64,000 nucleotides of DNA from Paramarasmius palmivorus (GCA_037176845.1 JAYKXP010000164.1:30809-94808), one strand, 5' to 3'; positions 10,605-22,199 are shown, counted from the stretch's first letter. Notes: a model not told the origin generated them from the letters alone. A program made the numbers and translations.

Positions 10605-11600
10605 TGATGTGCTGTGTTTGTCGGGGTGAAGGGTATCGGTGAGAAATAGTTGCGAGATGGTCAGGGAATCAACGCAATGGACACAAAGGATGACGAAGGA
10701 TCTGTATGTGAACGTTACTGTAGAGGCTCATTCAAAAGCAAAGTCTACTGGATCAAACACACCGCCACATTCCATGCTTCCTACAAACAAATGTTGATCC
10801 GATTTCAATGGTATCCTGGTCTCACAAGGGCACTGCACCCTTCATCTTTCCCGTACTGCATGTAGCCACGATTATGATGACAATAACCGCGAAGGGTCAA
10901 GGAATCAACGGAACGAGACAGGTTAATGAAAGAGCTGCTGTGACCGGGATGAAGGTTTGTTGAAACGGAACACTACGGCAAAAACCTATTGATGAGCCAA
11001 GAACTTGGGTGAGGTCTTGCTAGGACGGGTAAGTCCTGTACCGCTATAAAGGTATTAGCATCTGATCCGCCACATATCCTGCACCGAGGCAGATGAGCCT
11101 GTACTATGACGGTCACCAAAGCAATTACCAGCACCTCCCGCGATTCTCACGCCCACTCCAGCCTAAAAGGGTAATTCCATCCGCCGTCTCTCCTTCTCGA
11201 TATACATATGAATGAGGGGCGCGCTGCTGATAAATAATGTTCGTAGCCAAGCGTCACAGCCTGCCGCTGCTCTGCTCCAAAGTTGTAGCATTCAACGACC
11301 ACTTTGCAGTTTTGCAGTTGACATCTGCGGACTATCAATGTCATTTGTTTAAAGCCACTCAAACACAAACGCTTTTGAGTAGTATGAACACTTCATCCGC
11401 AACATAACTCAGCGTGCCAAGTACCACCTCAGACTCAACACTGCTCTCTACAGGTAGAGATACCTGTGATTCCACAAGTGTTGCTCCATCAACGCCTTTG
11501 AGATTAGAATAACAACTCCCACATCTCACTGCACCTCATCTTACCCAGATATCAACGGCTCAACTACAGACAACACCAGTGGTGAAAAAACGCGCCACAG
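10605..11600. other. Spacer, no gene recognised
   Basis: 10.65-10.96 kb has a counterpart at 20.5-20.72 kb. Beyond 11.0 kb I see no repeat partner, domain or RNA gene. Confidence 0.4.
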
Positions 11601-11609
11601 AATATCAAC

Positions 11610-11700
11610 TCCGTGACACAAGACGGGCCTGAACCGATGATCCAGAAGCCCCATTCCATTGATTCCGGAGCCCCAGCCACCAACCCACACGATATTATAT
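11610..11700 (+). pseudogene. Fragment of a family-1 tail
   Basis: About 25 codons resemble the IPLVPEPQP segment that precedes the DSGWRP block in the gene at 40.3-40.95 kb (here IPLIPEPQP). Related fragments lie at 21.7 and 23.9 kb. No helix or terminal motif is left. Confidence 0.35.
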
Positions 11701-12450
11701 CCTGCAGATAGCTATAATTAGCTAAATGAACGAAAAATAGGCTGACTCACTGCGACGACATTTTCAGATCATTTACGTAGCGGAGCCATCCATCCAGCTC
11801 CACTGGTCGCTGGAATAGCTGGCTGATAATGGACGTTGTCAAGGAAAAGGATTCAGAACGCACTTGCGTCACGTCTGGGCATGATTTATATTGTGGTTAG
11901 GGTTACGAGTTAAAGCGCTTCCTTCGAAGCGCCCGTGCTACGATTGGGATGTTGCGGTGCTTCCAACCGGACATTGAGATTAACACATGTAGACTCTGAA
12001 TTAATGGAACGAAGAGTGTGTATTTCTAGACGACCAGCGTAAAGGAATGAGTGTATCGTAATAGTCCATGACCATTATTGTCCAGAATCAAGTCAATGAA
12101 AAACCCCAGAAAAGCAAAAACATATTCAACGCTGGAGCGAGCATCATCAAACGGCGCTCGAGCTCCCTCCATACGTGTCCACGGCTCCGCCGACTTCGTG
12201 TCTCTTCACCTGAGTCAGGTAGAGCATTCAAAATTGTGGGTTGCTGCCATCCTATATCAACCGAGAATTTCGATCAAGGTTATTCCATTAATATAGACTA
12301 TACACCCACCAGGCATACGGTTCGATCGGTTTTTACTTGAGGTTGTTGCTACTGTAGAGTACGGTGGAGGTAGACCATCGTCTACAAATATAATCAGCCT
12401 CAACTCGCATACGCCGCGAATCCACTATAGCTTACCCGACCCATAGGTGA
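11690..12450. repeat. Duplicated spacer, left copy (matches 23.96-24.72 kb)
   Basis: Shared landmarks in both: GCAGATAGCTATA, CGACGACATTTTCAGAT, GGAATAGCTGGCTGATAATG, GGTTAGGGTTACGAG and CTTACCCGAC near the right end. Neither copy holds a convincing gene. The single TTAGGG is not a telomere array. Confidence 0.65.
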
Positions 12451-12536
12451 GAAAGTAATACAATAAATTCCTGTGTAGCCCGCCCCGAACCTCGTAGTGA
12501 GCTATTTACCCCGACTTCTTTGATTCTCCATAATGA

Positions 12537-13560
12537 TTATCCGCTCTGTTGATAATGGCCGTCGTTCCTCTCCTTTGCCCATACCTGCGAGACAGAATCA
12601 GATAGCGCAAGAGTACTGGTATGTGGCTCATCCTTCTCCGAGTTAAACTGAGATGCGGTTACGAGACCTATTCCTGGAGCTGCATTGAGAAGACATCCAT
12701 CATGGTCTCGAGGCAGTTGAATCTTGTCGAGAGTCCCACTGGTAGACGCACCGCTTAATGATCTTCGGTACCAGAGATAGAGTGAAATTGCGGCTATGAT
12801 AACGATTAGGACAAGAATTGTACCCAAGGTTGCCCGAGGAGGAATACAAATGTAGCCCAATGGGATGTCGACTGCTCTGTGATTAGCATACCGGGCGAAC
12901 TAGACGCTGTAGCTGGCGTTGGGGTCTGTGGAACCGCCGTAGTAGCCATGGCAGTAATCTCGAATGACCTAACAATAATCCAGACTCTCAACAATGTGAA
13001 CCATTCCGGATAATGCCGACGTTGATGTCATTCTTGGAGGACTCACGGCTACGTTCATGGAGTCAAACGTTGATGTGGGCCCAGGAGGCTACAATGGTGA
13101 CGAAACCGTGTTTGTCAAGACTTGAGTTCTGGCTTGTGTAGTACTTTCATGGGAAATGATTTTGATCGAATGTTATGGATTGAGACAAGAGTACGTACCC
13201 TGATTCCAATATGATAATATTGCCTCCTAGCTGTGCCAATGTACCGAGTCTGGAATCGGCTATCGTTGCTTGTTAGAAAAGTGGACATGACCGGGGATTA
13301 CCTAGAAACTTCTAAGTGGTATAGTCTGTTGAATATTGAATAATCTACAACGTTATGAATCCGGAGATGATGCAATGAAGTCAAGTGGCGGATTGACAAG
13401 AGCCAACAAAGCCAAAGAGGATAAGAAAGCGATATGTCTAGAGCAATTGGTCAATTGAGTGGTATAATATGGGACTGACCGGTACCTCGGACGTATAATC
13501 ATTTTCAACAAAGGAAAAATCGCCAGATACGCAATACTGAGAGGAGACGGCGTAAGCAAG
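12537..13560 (-). pseudogene. Decayed single-pass membrane protein gene (copy C, like gene A)
   Basis: The stalk (MATTAVPQTPTPATASSSPG, about 12.87-12.96 kb) and the helix plus tail (ATLGTILVLIVIIAAISLY, about 12.54-12.86 kb) are in different frames, so at least one frameshift separates them. Upstream DNA at 13.05-13.33 kb matches genes A and B, including the AQLGGNI exon, which now contains stops. The stalk start MATT is shared with gene A. A dead or dying paralogue. Confidence 0.5.
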
Positions 13561-13779
13561 CTTGTATCTCATCTGGGCTTTGAAAGTTTATAATCTCGAG
13601 TGTGAAGTAACAGGTTACAGTACTCAGAGTACCAGCGTGACTGGGATGAATAGTATATCTAACACGCTCTCATCTATGTAAGATGCTCCATCGAACTTCC
13701 ATTGTGACGTAAATTGACGCTTGAGCCAATGATATGACTGTATCAGCCATGTTTCATCTACATCGATAGGAATCTGAGT

Positions 13780-14060
13780 CAAAGGTATCTATTTACGTCG
13801 AAATTGACACCATCGAATACTGTAGCGTCACCGAACCTACCTCAAGGCCCACCACCCAGTCCAAGTCACATTCCAAGTCATCAGCCACGAAGCTCAACGT
13901 TGGCGCTATCATTGGTGTAGTCATCGGCGTAATCACTGCAACCATACTAGGCACTTTGCTGCTCATGGAGTCCACAGCGGGGATTATGCTGACATACTTA
14001 TCGTACAACGAAGCCTTCAATATCGAAGGCCTCATTTCCATACCCATTGATATAGCTAGG
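13780..14060 (+). pseudogene. Stalk and membrane helix fragment of a family-1 gene
   Basis: The plus-strand frame reads a stalk (EPTSRPTTQSKSHSKSSATK) followed by one helix (VGAIIGVVIGVITATILGTL), the usual pairing in family 1. The usual basic stop-transfer sequence and DSGWRP tail do not follow. Its position, left of the second duplicated block, mirrors the tail fragment at 5.72 kb left of the first block, so the two may be different remains of the same kind of gene. Confidence 0.5.
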
Positions 14061-14949
14061 GCCTCAAGTTGAGTGGTGCACAATCCTCGGAGCGACACTA
14101 ACACGTCTTCAGTCTCATTCGCTCTCGTAGAAGATTCCAGCATGATCTATGTTTTTGAGACTATACCTTCAAAAGCAAGGGTTCTCCTTGTTCGTAACGA
14201 AGATTCCGTCAAGAATGGTACTGGTGGAGTGACTTCGTTGATGAAATACATCCTCCTTGTACGCCGGAGTATTCTACAGCCAACACGAGCACATGTTCAC
14301 CTATACATATCTCAATCACTGTCAGATGTACCGTACCCTCATCCGATACCACCACCTTTGATGTTGGTATCAACCTCAGGGCACCGCCATAGCCCCCTCG
14401 GTCTCCAACGTGCACCCCAAAAACGTGGATTGAGGGACGAGTCAGCCCGAGAGACATAATTATCTTGGGATGAAGTTTCACAAGCGTGCGGATGCAGAAG
14501 GATGATGAGCTTCTTTAGGAAGGGCTCTGGTCAGGGTTGAACCAACTGGAACCACGAGAATGCATGATAATCGACATGTTCCTCTGTGATTGTTGACCGA
14601 ACACCGACCCTAATCTCCAGCCAAAACAAAAACAGCTGTTTCGGGGGCGTCTGCCGGCCTACGTATCCGTTCCCAACGCGAATACCGGTAAAACGGGAAA
14701 GTCTTGTGACGGTAGCTGACACGATGGTCAATGTGAATTCGGTATGCTCCTATATTCACGTTCAAGCGGAGTATGTGTCCACGAAAGCAAAGGTGCTCAT
14801 CGAGAGCTCGATGGCGCTAACGCTGCATAGGCTGTCAGTACACGACGTAGGTGACACAAGAAATTCATTCGCCCAATCATCGCACAACAACACAATATAT
14901 CACCCCCATAGCTAGGCCACCTTCTAGTTGCGTCTCTAACCTGCTACCA

Positions 14950-15640
14950 CGATGAGTGCCTGATCCGGGTGTCACGAAGGCGGAGGGTTCAAAAAGGAAA
15001 CGGGGGAAATACAGGGGCGGGGTAGTATGGTGCGGCACCAAACCTTGCTTGAGACCTGCTACATGTTTCCTCTCCCTTCCTGAACTGAAACGCCAGCTAG
15101 CCCAGCACCGTTCTCAAAGCACTCAGAAGCACGGGCCGACACCAATACCCGTAACCCTTCCCCACATCTTCAATTCGATGCCCATTGAGCACGAGGCGCA
15201 GCACGCAAGGCTCCTGTGTGAGTGTCGAGTTACGGTGGAGGGAGAATTCGAGGTAACGAAGGTTTGAATGCACGGTAGAAAGGATGAGGCGTTGAGAGTG
15301 CGAGTTTACGAAGGAAGGAGGTGATGGAGGAAGGACCCGAGGGAGGAAGGACTTGAGAAGGGAGATGGTGGAGGCCCGAGGGAGACGTGTCTTCCGCTGG
15401 TACAGCTGGAAAAGACCTATTGTGAGATAAATCACCACCGATAGAGGTTATAGCTCACCGAGAAGGTATCTTCCGTTGTAGCTGCCCGTATATCTCACTA
15501 TGAATCCATGCAGTTACCGAGTTCGAATATCGAGCAGTAAGAGGAGGAAGGAAGACGTTGACACAAAAAGCCTACGTAATCACGGCTCCGAAATTAAGCT
15601 TCCGGTTTACGCCGGCTCGGAGAACCCTGTGCGCGGCGGA
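14950..15640 (-). repeat. Module R, copy 2
   Basis: Closest relative of 6.54-7.21 kb. Here the minus-strand frame 15097-15438 is open for 113 codons (contains LRYLEFSLHRNSTLTQEPC) but is broken in copy 1, so coding is not established. Confidence 0.5.
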
Positions 15641-15943
15641 GTGAATTACACAAATGTGAAGCTTAAGAGATCCCATGTTAGATACTAGAATTTCCTCTGT
15701 CAGCTCTCGATTGATTAACCCTGGACATTGCGATGATAGATACTCTTCATCTGTTGCTTATCGCCGCCGTGATGAGGCAACTGTCTTGCAACTGTCGGAT
15801 CTCTCCGGCGAACCTTAACTGGACGGGCGTTCTACAACACGCCTTTGCATATTGTGGAATGTCGATCCGGAACTCAAGTATTGTAGAGCTGGTTGATGAC
15901 AAGACCAGCGGACTGATGCCTTTGCAACACAAAAAACGATTAA

Positions 15944-17017
15944 TCATAGCGCAGAACGATAGCTGGGCGGCATCTCCAGAACGCTACGTACACCAACATC
16001 GGACTGTGATGGTGATGGTGACCTCCAGCCACTATCGTTGTGATACTTCACCCGACGCTCTCGTTGGTGCTCTCTTTGTGCCTCTTCTACTTGTACGGGT
16101 GAGCCATGACCCTTTGCCATTGGGGTTCCTGTCGGCACCAAATGTGAATAAGGTGAGATGATGGACTCGGCAGGGACATCTTGAGAGTTCCCGCGATTCA
16201 AGCGCCGGATCCGTCTGAACAGAATAAATACTGCGAGCATGAGCGCTGCTAGGGAAGCTGCTCCTATCACGATTCCCGCAATGATTCCGGTCGAAAGGCC
16301 TTGTGAAGGTTTGCTGCAATCTGTGATTAGATCAGGATCACGCATAGTAGACTTTATATTACCTTCCAATGTCTGTTTCAATGGGCAGCCCCGAATTAGA
16401 GGGTGTTGGATTCAAAGAAGAGAAAGTGCCGAGAACTGTCGTCGTCTGGACTATCGGGAGACGGGATACATTGAAGACACTTGAACTCGCGATGAGTGTC
16501 AAGTTCAACTTTCTTTATCCAATGATTAGAAATCCCAAGAATCGTAAAAGATGAAATTGATCTTACCCTCCTGGGGATGAAACGTCCTCGTAGGCACACA
16601 GGATATACTCTCTGTGGTTCAATGTAAGTGGCTGTATCAACAACACTGACAATAGAACATACCCAATTTTGTCAGCTTGGTAAATAACAGTCCCGTTTGT
16701 CCTCCCGTCAATCTCGTCTGCTCTTTGAAGATCTCCCTGAATAGCTCTTGAATCGACAGGGTTTGCTTTTCCAAATATACAAAAGTCGGGGCGACTATTC
16801 ACGAATAGCTGAATGACGACCCTTGTAGGGTCGCCCTCAGACCAAGTCCAATTCCCCACAATATTATTGAAACGGTCCACGTCTGCAGCCAGAGGACCAA
16901 CGATCGAAAATCCTGAGACATAAAACACGAAGAGAAAGATGAAAAAAATTCTGCTGGCAGACATAAGTAACCTGCCAAGATTCACAACAGCGGTACTCAC
17001 AATAAGAACAGCCTCAT
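15944..17017 (-). CDS. Family-1 single-pass surface protein, copy 3 (intact, 281 aa)
   Basis: Five exons in frame (846 bases with stop): 17001-17017, 16663-16953, 16567-16611, 16363-16485, 15944-16313. The 17-base first exon and exon 2 encode the signal (MRLFLFRIFFIFLFVFYVSG). Ectodomain with NNIVGNWTWSEGDPT, NGTVIYQADK and EYILCAYED; stalk SVFNVSRLPIVQTTT; helix IIAGIVIGAASLAALMLAVF; tail with SIISPYSHLVPTG, HNDSGW and PPSY. By hand count its ectodomain differs from copy 2 at about 37 of 98 positions, the helix and tail at about 9 of 122. Predicted plasma-membrane protein with an extracellular binding domain; ligand unknown. Confidence 0.85.
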
Positions 17018-17066
17018 TCCCTCAAACGCCAGCGGAAAAGTGAGCTTGTAGATACGAATCAGTTAG

Positions 17067-17075
17067 TCTTATATG
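17067..17075 (-). promoter_or_regulatory. TATA-like box of copy 3
   Basis: CATATAAGA on the minus strand about 50 bases upstream of the ATG at 17017. The leader GCTCACTTTTCCGCTGGCG between box and ATG is also kept in copies 2 and 4. Confidence 0.45.
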
Positions 17076-17196
17076 TAATGTCCTCGAGATCACTATCAAA
17101 TCGCAACTAGATATCGCAAAAAGATGGATGGTCACCATGACAGATAATCACCAGGAGAAGCGCGGAACATATGACAAATTAATGTTCAAAGATATA

Positions 17197-17427
17197 TCAA
17201 CATTTCTCGATGCAAATGACGATGCACAGCTTTCCCGCGACGAATAATATGAAGCCAAGCCAAAGGGGTTTTAATGTGGGTTCAGACGCATCAAAATGAG
17301 AGTCAAATGTATACGGCCCATGTGCAGTCGTGGCAAGTGTTTCTTCAGTAATTGGCTGCCCTTCCAACGTACTCGTCGTCTCTAGCGACACGGTAAAACA
17401 GGGAAATGACGGAAGGAAACGGTACAT
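17197..17427 (-). CDS. Short conserved unknown frame, second copy
   Basis: Counterpart of 8827-9030. The frame STLEGQPITEETLATTAHGP then SEPTLKPLWLGF is preserved. The 5' part diverges because a 1-kb segment is inserted just to its right. Function and true start unknown. Confidence 0.4.
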   Translation of the reverse strand: MYRFLPSFPCFTVSLETTSTLEGQPITEETLATTAHGPYTFDSHFDASEPTLKPLWLGFILFVAGKLCIVICIEKC

Positions 17428-17431
17428 AGTA

Positions 17432-18480
17432 CGGCAGGCTGGGAGGTATCAGGCCTGGAACGTAGTGTCGTAGGGGACACCATCAATTCTAATCACTCAG
17501 CTTGGTCACAAGGAACGCTCAACGCATCGGAGCAAGTAGCACGATAGCCTGGCTAGGAAACAGGTTAGAGATATCTGATAACGTCACTCATCTTTAATCA
17601 GACTCCATTCCCACTCTTCAGGCGATCGCTCCGTCGTAAAAAAACATTCTGCACTCAACACAAATCTGTGCAAACCTGGGTTGAGAGAGAGAGACTGAAT
17701 ATCAAGTCAAGATCGACGGCCGATGAATGAAATGACGCGTCTTGAACAAGTGAACAGGAGCGTGAATGTAAAAATGAGGAAAGTTTTGCGAAAGCAGGTT
17801 GGTTGTAGGTGTGCGGTAATTTCAAAGTTTTGTGGCGCACCACCAAGGAAAGAGTACTTAGGGCGGTCAAAACGTAGTTTCGGGGATGAAAGTATGCGAC
17901 GGATGTCTTGGAGTAACTACGACGACAGTATGAGGTGTACAGAGATGTGGAGGACATGAAACGGTGAACATATGTTGATAGAGTGCATCCGCAGATACGA
18001 GAACAGATGACTAGGCTGAATGCAGAATGTTATAGCTCCCAAAATTCCATTTCGATACTGTCCAAAACCTATATCACAAGAGCAGGAGAGTCTATAGAAT
18101 GAACGTCGACGAGAGAAATAGATTCCTAGAGGGTATATTCAGGAAAATGGACTGCAGTTCAACGGAGTACTTCACTTTGGTCCTAACCTGATAGCTTCTA
18201 TTCCTATTGGATATTGAAAACGGTCACAATTGAAGTACATTGTCTTCAAAGAGCTCTGGCCGACCTTCAACAAGTACGATGAATGGCAGGATCCTTCCAC
18301 GGATTTCCTGCTCTATACCTCAGTTTCTGCAGACGTCGGAAAGATTAATTCATGCCCCCAAAATGTCTGTAGATGCTCATACTCCGCAGATGCGGAGTGA
18401 ACACCGCATGTAAATTGACGATCTCCGAGATGAGAAGAGCAGGATTGAGAACGAAGTTCGGCACCTATTGACGGGAAGGA
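17432..18480. other. Insertion of about 1 kb specific to the right block
   Basis: In the left block the ACGGTATATA...AAATAATGTG stretch is continuous (about 9.04-9.06 kb); here the two halves are separated by about 1.05 kb. I find no terminal inverted repeats, target duplication or convincing ORF, so its nature is open. Confidence 0.45.
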
Positions 18481-18754
18481 AATAATGTACTCCCCACGTG
18501 AATATTTGTCTCAGTAGGTGCCAAACAACGATATAATAACAAGAGCTGTATGAGCTTTATGAACAGTATCGACACTGAGTTATAGAGTATCTCCCTGCCT
18601 CGAACGTATCACGATTATTGAACTGAGCGATCGGTTTACGATACATCAACTGCTCCTGAAGATCCAGTTCCATTACTCATAGTCCATATCATCTCTTCCA
18701 TGCTGGAACAACTGACGCCCAGTGCGATCCGGACCACGATCAAAGTTTGAGATA

Positions 18755-19028
18755 CTGTACTATTTCATTCATTTCGGATGGTCACGGTCACAAGGCCAAA
18801 AATATCCGAAATTTTTCGTTTGGTCACAGGTCACTGGAGGATCATACGAGTCCTCCCAGTGAGTTACCAGCGCTAACATCCCGAATTCTGCCCAAATTTG
18901 GCAATTTTGGGCGTTAATTTCTGAAATTTCCGCCGTGGTCACAGACCACGGGCCCACCATCCGACAGGTCACTTTCGGATGGAAGGTCACAGGTCACAAC
19001 GCCATCCGAAACGAATGAAATAGTACAG
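18755..19028. mobile_element. MITE, 274 bp, TA target duplication
   Basis: Terminal inverted repeats: CTGTACTATTTCATTC(A/G)TTTCGG at both ends, with internal GGTCAC repeats. The flanks are GAGATA on the left and TATTCC on the right, while the paralogous site in C1 reads GAGATATTCC, so a TA was duplicated on insertion. No coding capacity. TA duplication and short TIRs fit a Tc1/mariner-type MITE (inference). Confidence 0.85.
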
Positions 19029-20333
19029 TATTCCCTTTCATGATCCACATCAGATTTTCGTCTGAGCTGAACATCAGCGCACATACCAATACGGTGATGA
19101 GCGTATCTTGGAAAACAGTACCGAATATTGTAAAGATGGGGTTGTAAAGCCCAGAGAGGTCATTGTAGTCAACAATGATATTGGTTATCTGTTTCACGGA
19201 TATCGCCGCAAAGACAATGAGTGCGATTGGGTATATCATACCCGATTCAATGCTGCCAGATCATAGCTAGTGGAAGAGGTCTGTTCAAAGAAAAGGGCAT
19301 CAACCCACGTAATTGTGAGAACAAGTCTGTACATTTTCTTGTTCCCTGAGCCGAGTATTGCGCTTGCCCTTCTCGAGATGTAGAAGATTCGACTGGCTGG
19401 TGCATGTATAAGAGGTCGATTCATCAGCAATCTGGGAGATTCTTTACCTATCAGGCTTGTTATGAGCGCATTCGTGAACGCCGTGCCAAAATAGAGACCA
19501 CAGGTAATGTAGTTGGCTGACAGCGAAGTCCCATTGAGATCGATCGTGTTGTTCACAAACTGCCACCCGCCACGATAGCGAAAAATAACGACGAGCGCCA
19601 TAACTACGCAAGCTAGTCAGTGTGATGAGCTACAAGCCAGGGAAGTCACATCTCACTGTGGTTGATCGAACACATGGAACCTGAGAGAATAATAGGCCAT
19701 CGCCTCCCGCCCCATACTACATAACATCGCCAAAGCTTGATATTGATCAGGCTGGAGCTGGTCATGCTCAAGATCCTGCACTTGCCAACATGATGTCCCC
19801 TACAAAACTAATTGTTTATAACCAGATTAGCGGTGATCTAATCTCGACAATGAATATGTCGTACTTTGCGACAAACAAGATACTTGTGCGGATGATACTT
19901 TTCCTATTATCTTCATCAGCAATCATTTGATCGAGAAGATGGGTCACACACGTAAATGTACCCATATCCCTTGAATGGTTCTCTGGTAACAAGAAGCTAC
20001 TTCCAGTGATCTTGAGTGCTGCACCGTTGATGATAACAGTTATCGTCGCCAAAGCGAAGAGCAGAACTACAAGAAGGATCTGAACTTGATACCTTTTCTC
20101 CTGGCGCTTGATAAGAATATAGGTGCATTGTGTAAACAATACTACATGGACACCTGAATGATTGCATTTGTCAGTGGTTCTTGTCATATAACAATCGTCG
20201 ATTTGTGGGTACCGTATAGCACTCCGCCTACCTGACGTAGATATTGGTTGTGTTTGTAGTGAGCAAATGAGTGTTTACGCACATAGGTCGCGGCGGCCAA
20301 AGCTACTAGTGGATCCAAGCCGTCTGAGGGCAT
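18987..20333 (-). CDS. 7TM-like membrane protein C2, C-terminus replaced by MITE sequence
   Basis: Near-identical copy of C1 with the same exon positions shifted by 9729 bases (exons 20283-20333, 20213-20231, 19952-20153, 19865-19903, and so on to 19087-19252). It has five extra residues (LSGLY) in the loop before the last helix. The final exon starts normally at 19034, but the MITE enters after about six bases. The frame then reads GILYYFIRFGWRCDL and stops at 18987 instead of the conserved GISQT(x)I(x)VR exon, which lies stranded at 18636-18752. Loses about 38 residues including the last conserved block; probably damaged, possibly altered in function. Confidence 0.75.
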
Positions 20334-21700
20334 TGATGTGCTGTGTTTGTCGGGATGAAGGGTATCGGCGAGAACTAGTAACGCAATGAACACGAAGTAT
20401 GACGAAGGATCTGTATGCGAACGGGCCTGAGGATATCAATGAGGAGTAGTGATGGGTAAAGTATGCACGACAGGGCCACACCAGAAACTTTACCATAAAG
20501 GCTCATTCAAAAGCAAAGTCTACTGAACAAACACACCGCCACATTCCATCATGCTTCCTACAAACAAATGTCGGTCAGATGTCAACGGTATCCTGGTCTC
20601 ACGAGGGCACTACATGTAGGCACGATTGTGATCACAATGACCGCGAAAGGTCAACGAATCAACGGAACAAGACAAGTTGATGAAAAAGCTGATGTAACCG
20701 GGATGAAGGTTTGCATCGCTACAGACGCGGAACTCGTGGTACTATATCGTAACAATACAGGGCAGACATAGATATCGTCGCTTTGTAGGGCCGAATCAAT
20801 TCCAATTATCTAAAATGATGCTTTGAATATCTAAGGGCGGTCCTTGTGAAAGAGCTATCACTCCGAGTTATCAGCTATCCTTCCGAATCACAATCTAATG
20901 TTGATGAAAAGAGAAGCACTTTGGTTGAACAGCATCTTATCCCAAGATGCCGGAAATCCCTGATCTGAGTATAGGCGATCTCCTCCTTTACCGCGAAAAC
21001 CTCTGCCATTTGAGGATCCGACAGTCCTGTGTGTAAAACATGCCATTGTTGGTGGGGTGGCATCAATGTTGCACTGTTTTTGAACAATTCTTTGAGCTAT
21101 TTATACCCAGAAACAGCCTCAACTTCATGCCGAAAATCACAAGCGGCAGGGTATGTGATATCCGCACTCTAGAGGCACAAAGATCGCACCAAGAGTTTAT
21201 TACAGAATGCAGGGTATTCAGCAAATTTCGGGGTGTAGAGCTTAACTTTGGGAATTTAGCTGACGGCCTCTCGCCTGTCATCAACAGGAAGATCAAGTTT
21301 CGATGGTAAAACAATAGATTAGTTCTGGCCATCCAATCGTAGTAGGCCATTCTCAAAAGAATCTAGTTAATCACATTCTTGAAACTTGAGTTGTTGGATC
21401 TTTTGCAATGAGACTATATTCTGCGATGCGGACTTCTGTGACTTCATGGCTTCAAAAATATGCGGCTGAAAGTGCTTCGGCTTCGACGGTGGAACTTCGG
21501 GGCCGACCAAAAATTTTCTTCGACAAATTTGATAACAGTGGAGCTTCGAAAGTGAAGATGTCCGAGAAGCGTGCTTCAAATCACACTTTCATCACCAGAT
21601 GGAGAGGCCACTGGGCGGTGCCCTGAAGCTGCTGTGGGTTAAAGCGCTATTTTGATAATACTAATATTTACCTAAGAAAAAGCCCATCATGCACAACACG
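20334..21700. other. Spacer, no gene recognised
   Basis: 20.4-20.72 kb belongs to the duplicated block. 20.8-21.65 kb has no partner in the window. Frames on both strands (for example 21063-21356 minus) show no recognisable domain, so I do not choose between them. Confidence 0.35.
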
Positions 21701-21709
21701 GACCTCAGG

Positions 21710-21900
21710 CTGAACCGATGATTCCAGAAGAACATAGAAGCCCCATTCTGTTGTTTGCGGGACGCCAGCCATCAAGCCGAGAAGGAAGATTCCGCCAACA
21801 CCTGGATACTAATAGCGGCTGGACGCCCCACTTCTACCTGCAGAGTCTGGGATAGGTAATCTCATTGATATCCCCCCGCAATACGAGAATGCGATGTAAT
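21710..21900 (+). pseudogene. Frameshifted family-1 tail fragment
   Basis: Reads EEHRSPI, then EGRFRQHLDTNSGWTP in one frame, and PLLPAESGIGNLIDIPPQYE then NAM and stop in another. A frameshift therefore lies between the DSGW-like block and the PPQY terminus. No helix upstream. Confidence 0.6.
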
Positions 21901-22199
21901 AATCGAGTAAGTAAACAATCGAGGAGATAATTATACGGTCTGAAAAGTGCCCATTCTGGTGCTCAAGGAGTGTCGCAGTAGAGCGAGTGGCTGGTTGAAC
22001 AACGTGACAAATGAAGTATGTCATCGAACAGCAAAGGGGACGAGGAACATATGGCAGCCAAACTGCGCGGCTGATAATAAGAATTCTTGTACAAGAACAA
22101 GGGGTGAGCGGAAGAGGGTTCACATTGATCTGAAAGTTACAAATTGGTAAGGATTCATAATGCATGACATACAGAGTTTGAAGGATAGGAGATATCAAT

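Larger units (their letters stand above)
5990..10960. repeat. Duplicated block 1, left copy
   Basis: Matches 14.44-20.72 kb in the same order and orientation: a spacer with the ACCGACCCTAATCTCCAG stretch, repeat module R, family-1 copy 2, a short conserved frame, then the 7TM gene. The right copy carries extra insertions (MITE at 18755, 1-kb segment at 17.43 kb). Similarity by eye is highest over the family-1 tail exon and the 7TM gene. Confidence 0.75.
14440..20720. repeat. Duplicated block 1, right copy
   Basis: Second copy of 5.99-10.96 kb. It holds module R (14.95-15.64 kb), family-1 copy 3, the short conserved frame and 7TM gene C2, plus a 1-kb insertion at 17.43-18.48 kb and a MITE at 18755-19028 that the left copy lacks. 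Confidence 0.75.

Noticed and set aside
11880..11910. TTAGGG as a telomere sign (also near 24.17, 33.28 and 63.19 kb)
   Set aside because: Single or partial units inside duplicated DNA; no tandem array.
9201..20333. 7TM genes as STE3-type pheromone receptors of a mating-type locus
   Set aside because: The conserved blocks (WRC(x2)VWG, ESGM(x)YP) are not those of STE3 receptors, and no CaaX pheromone precursor was found beside them.
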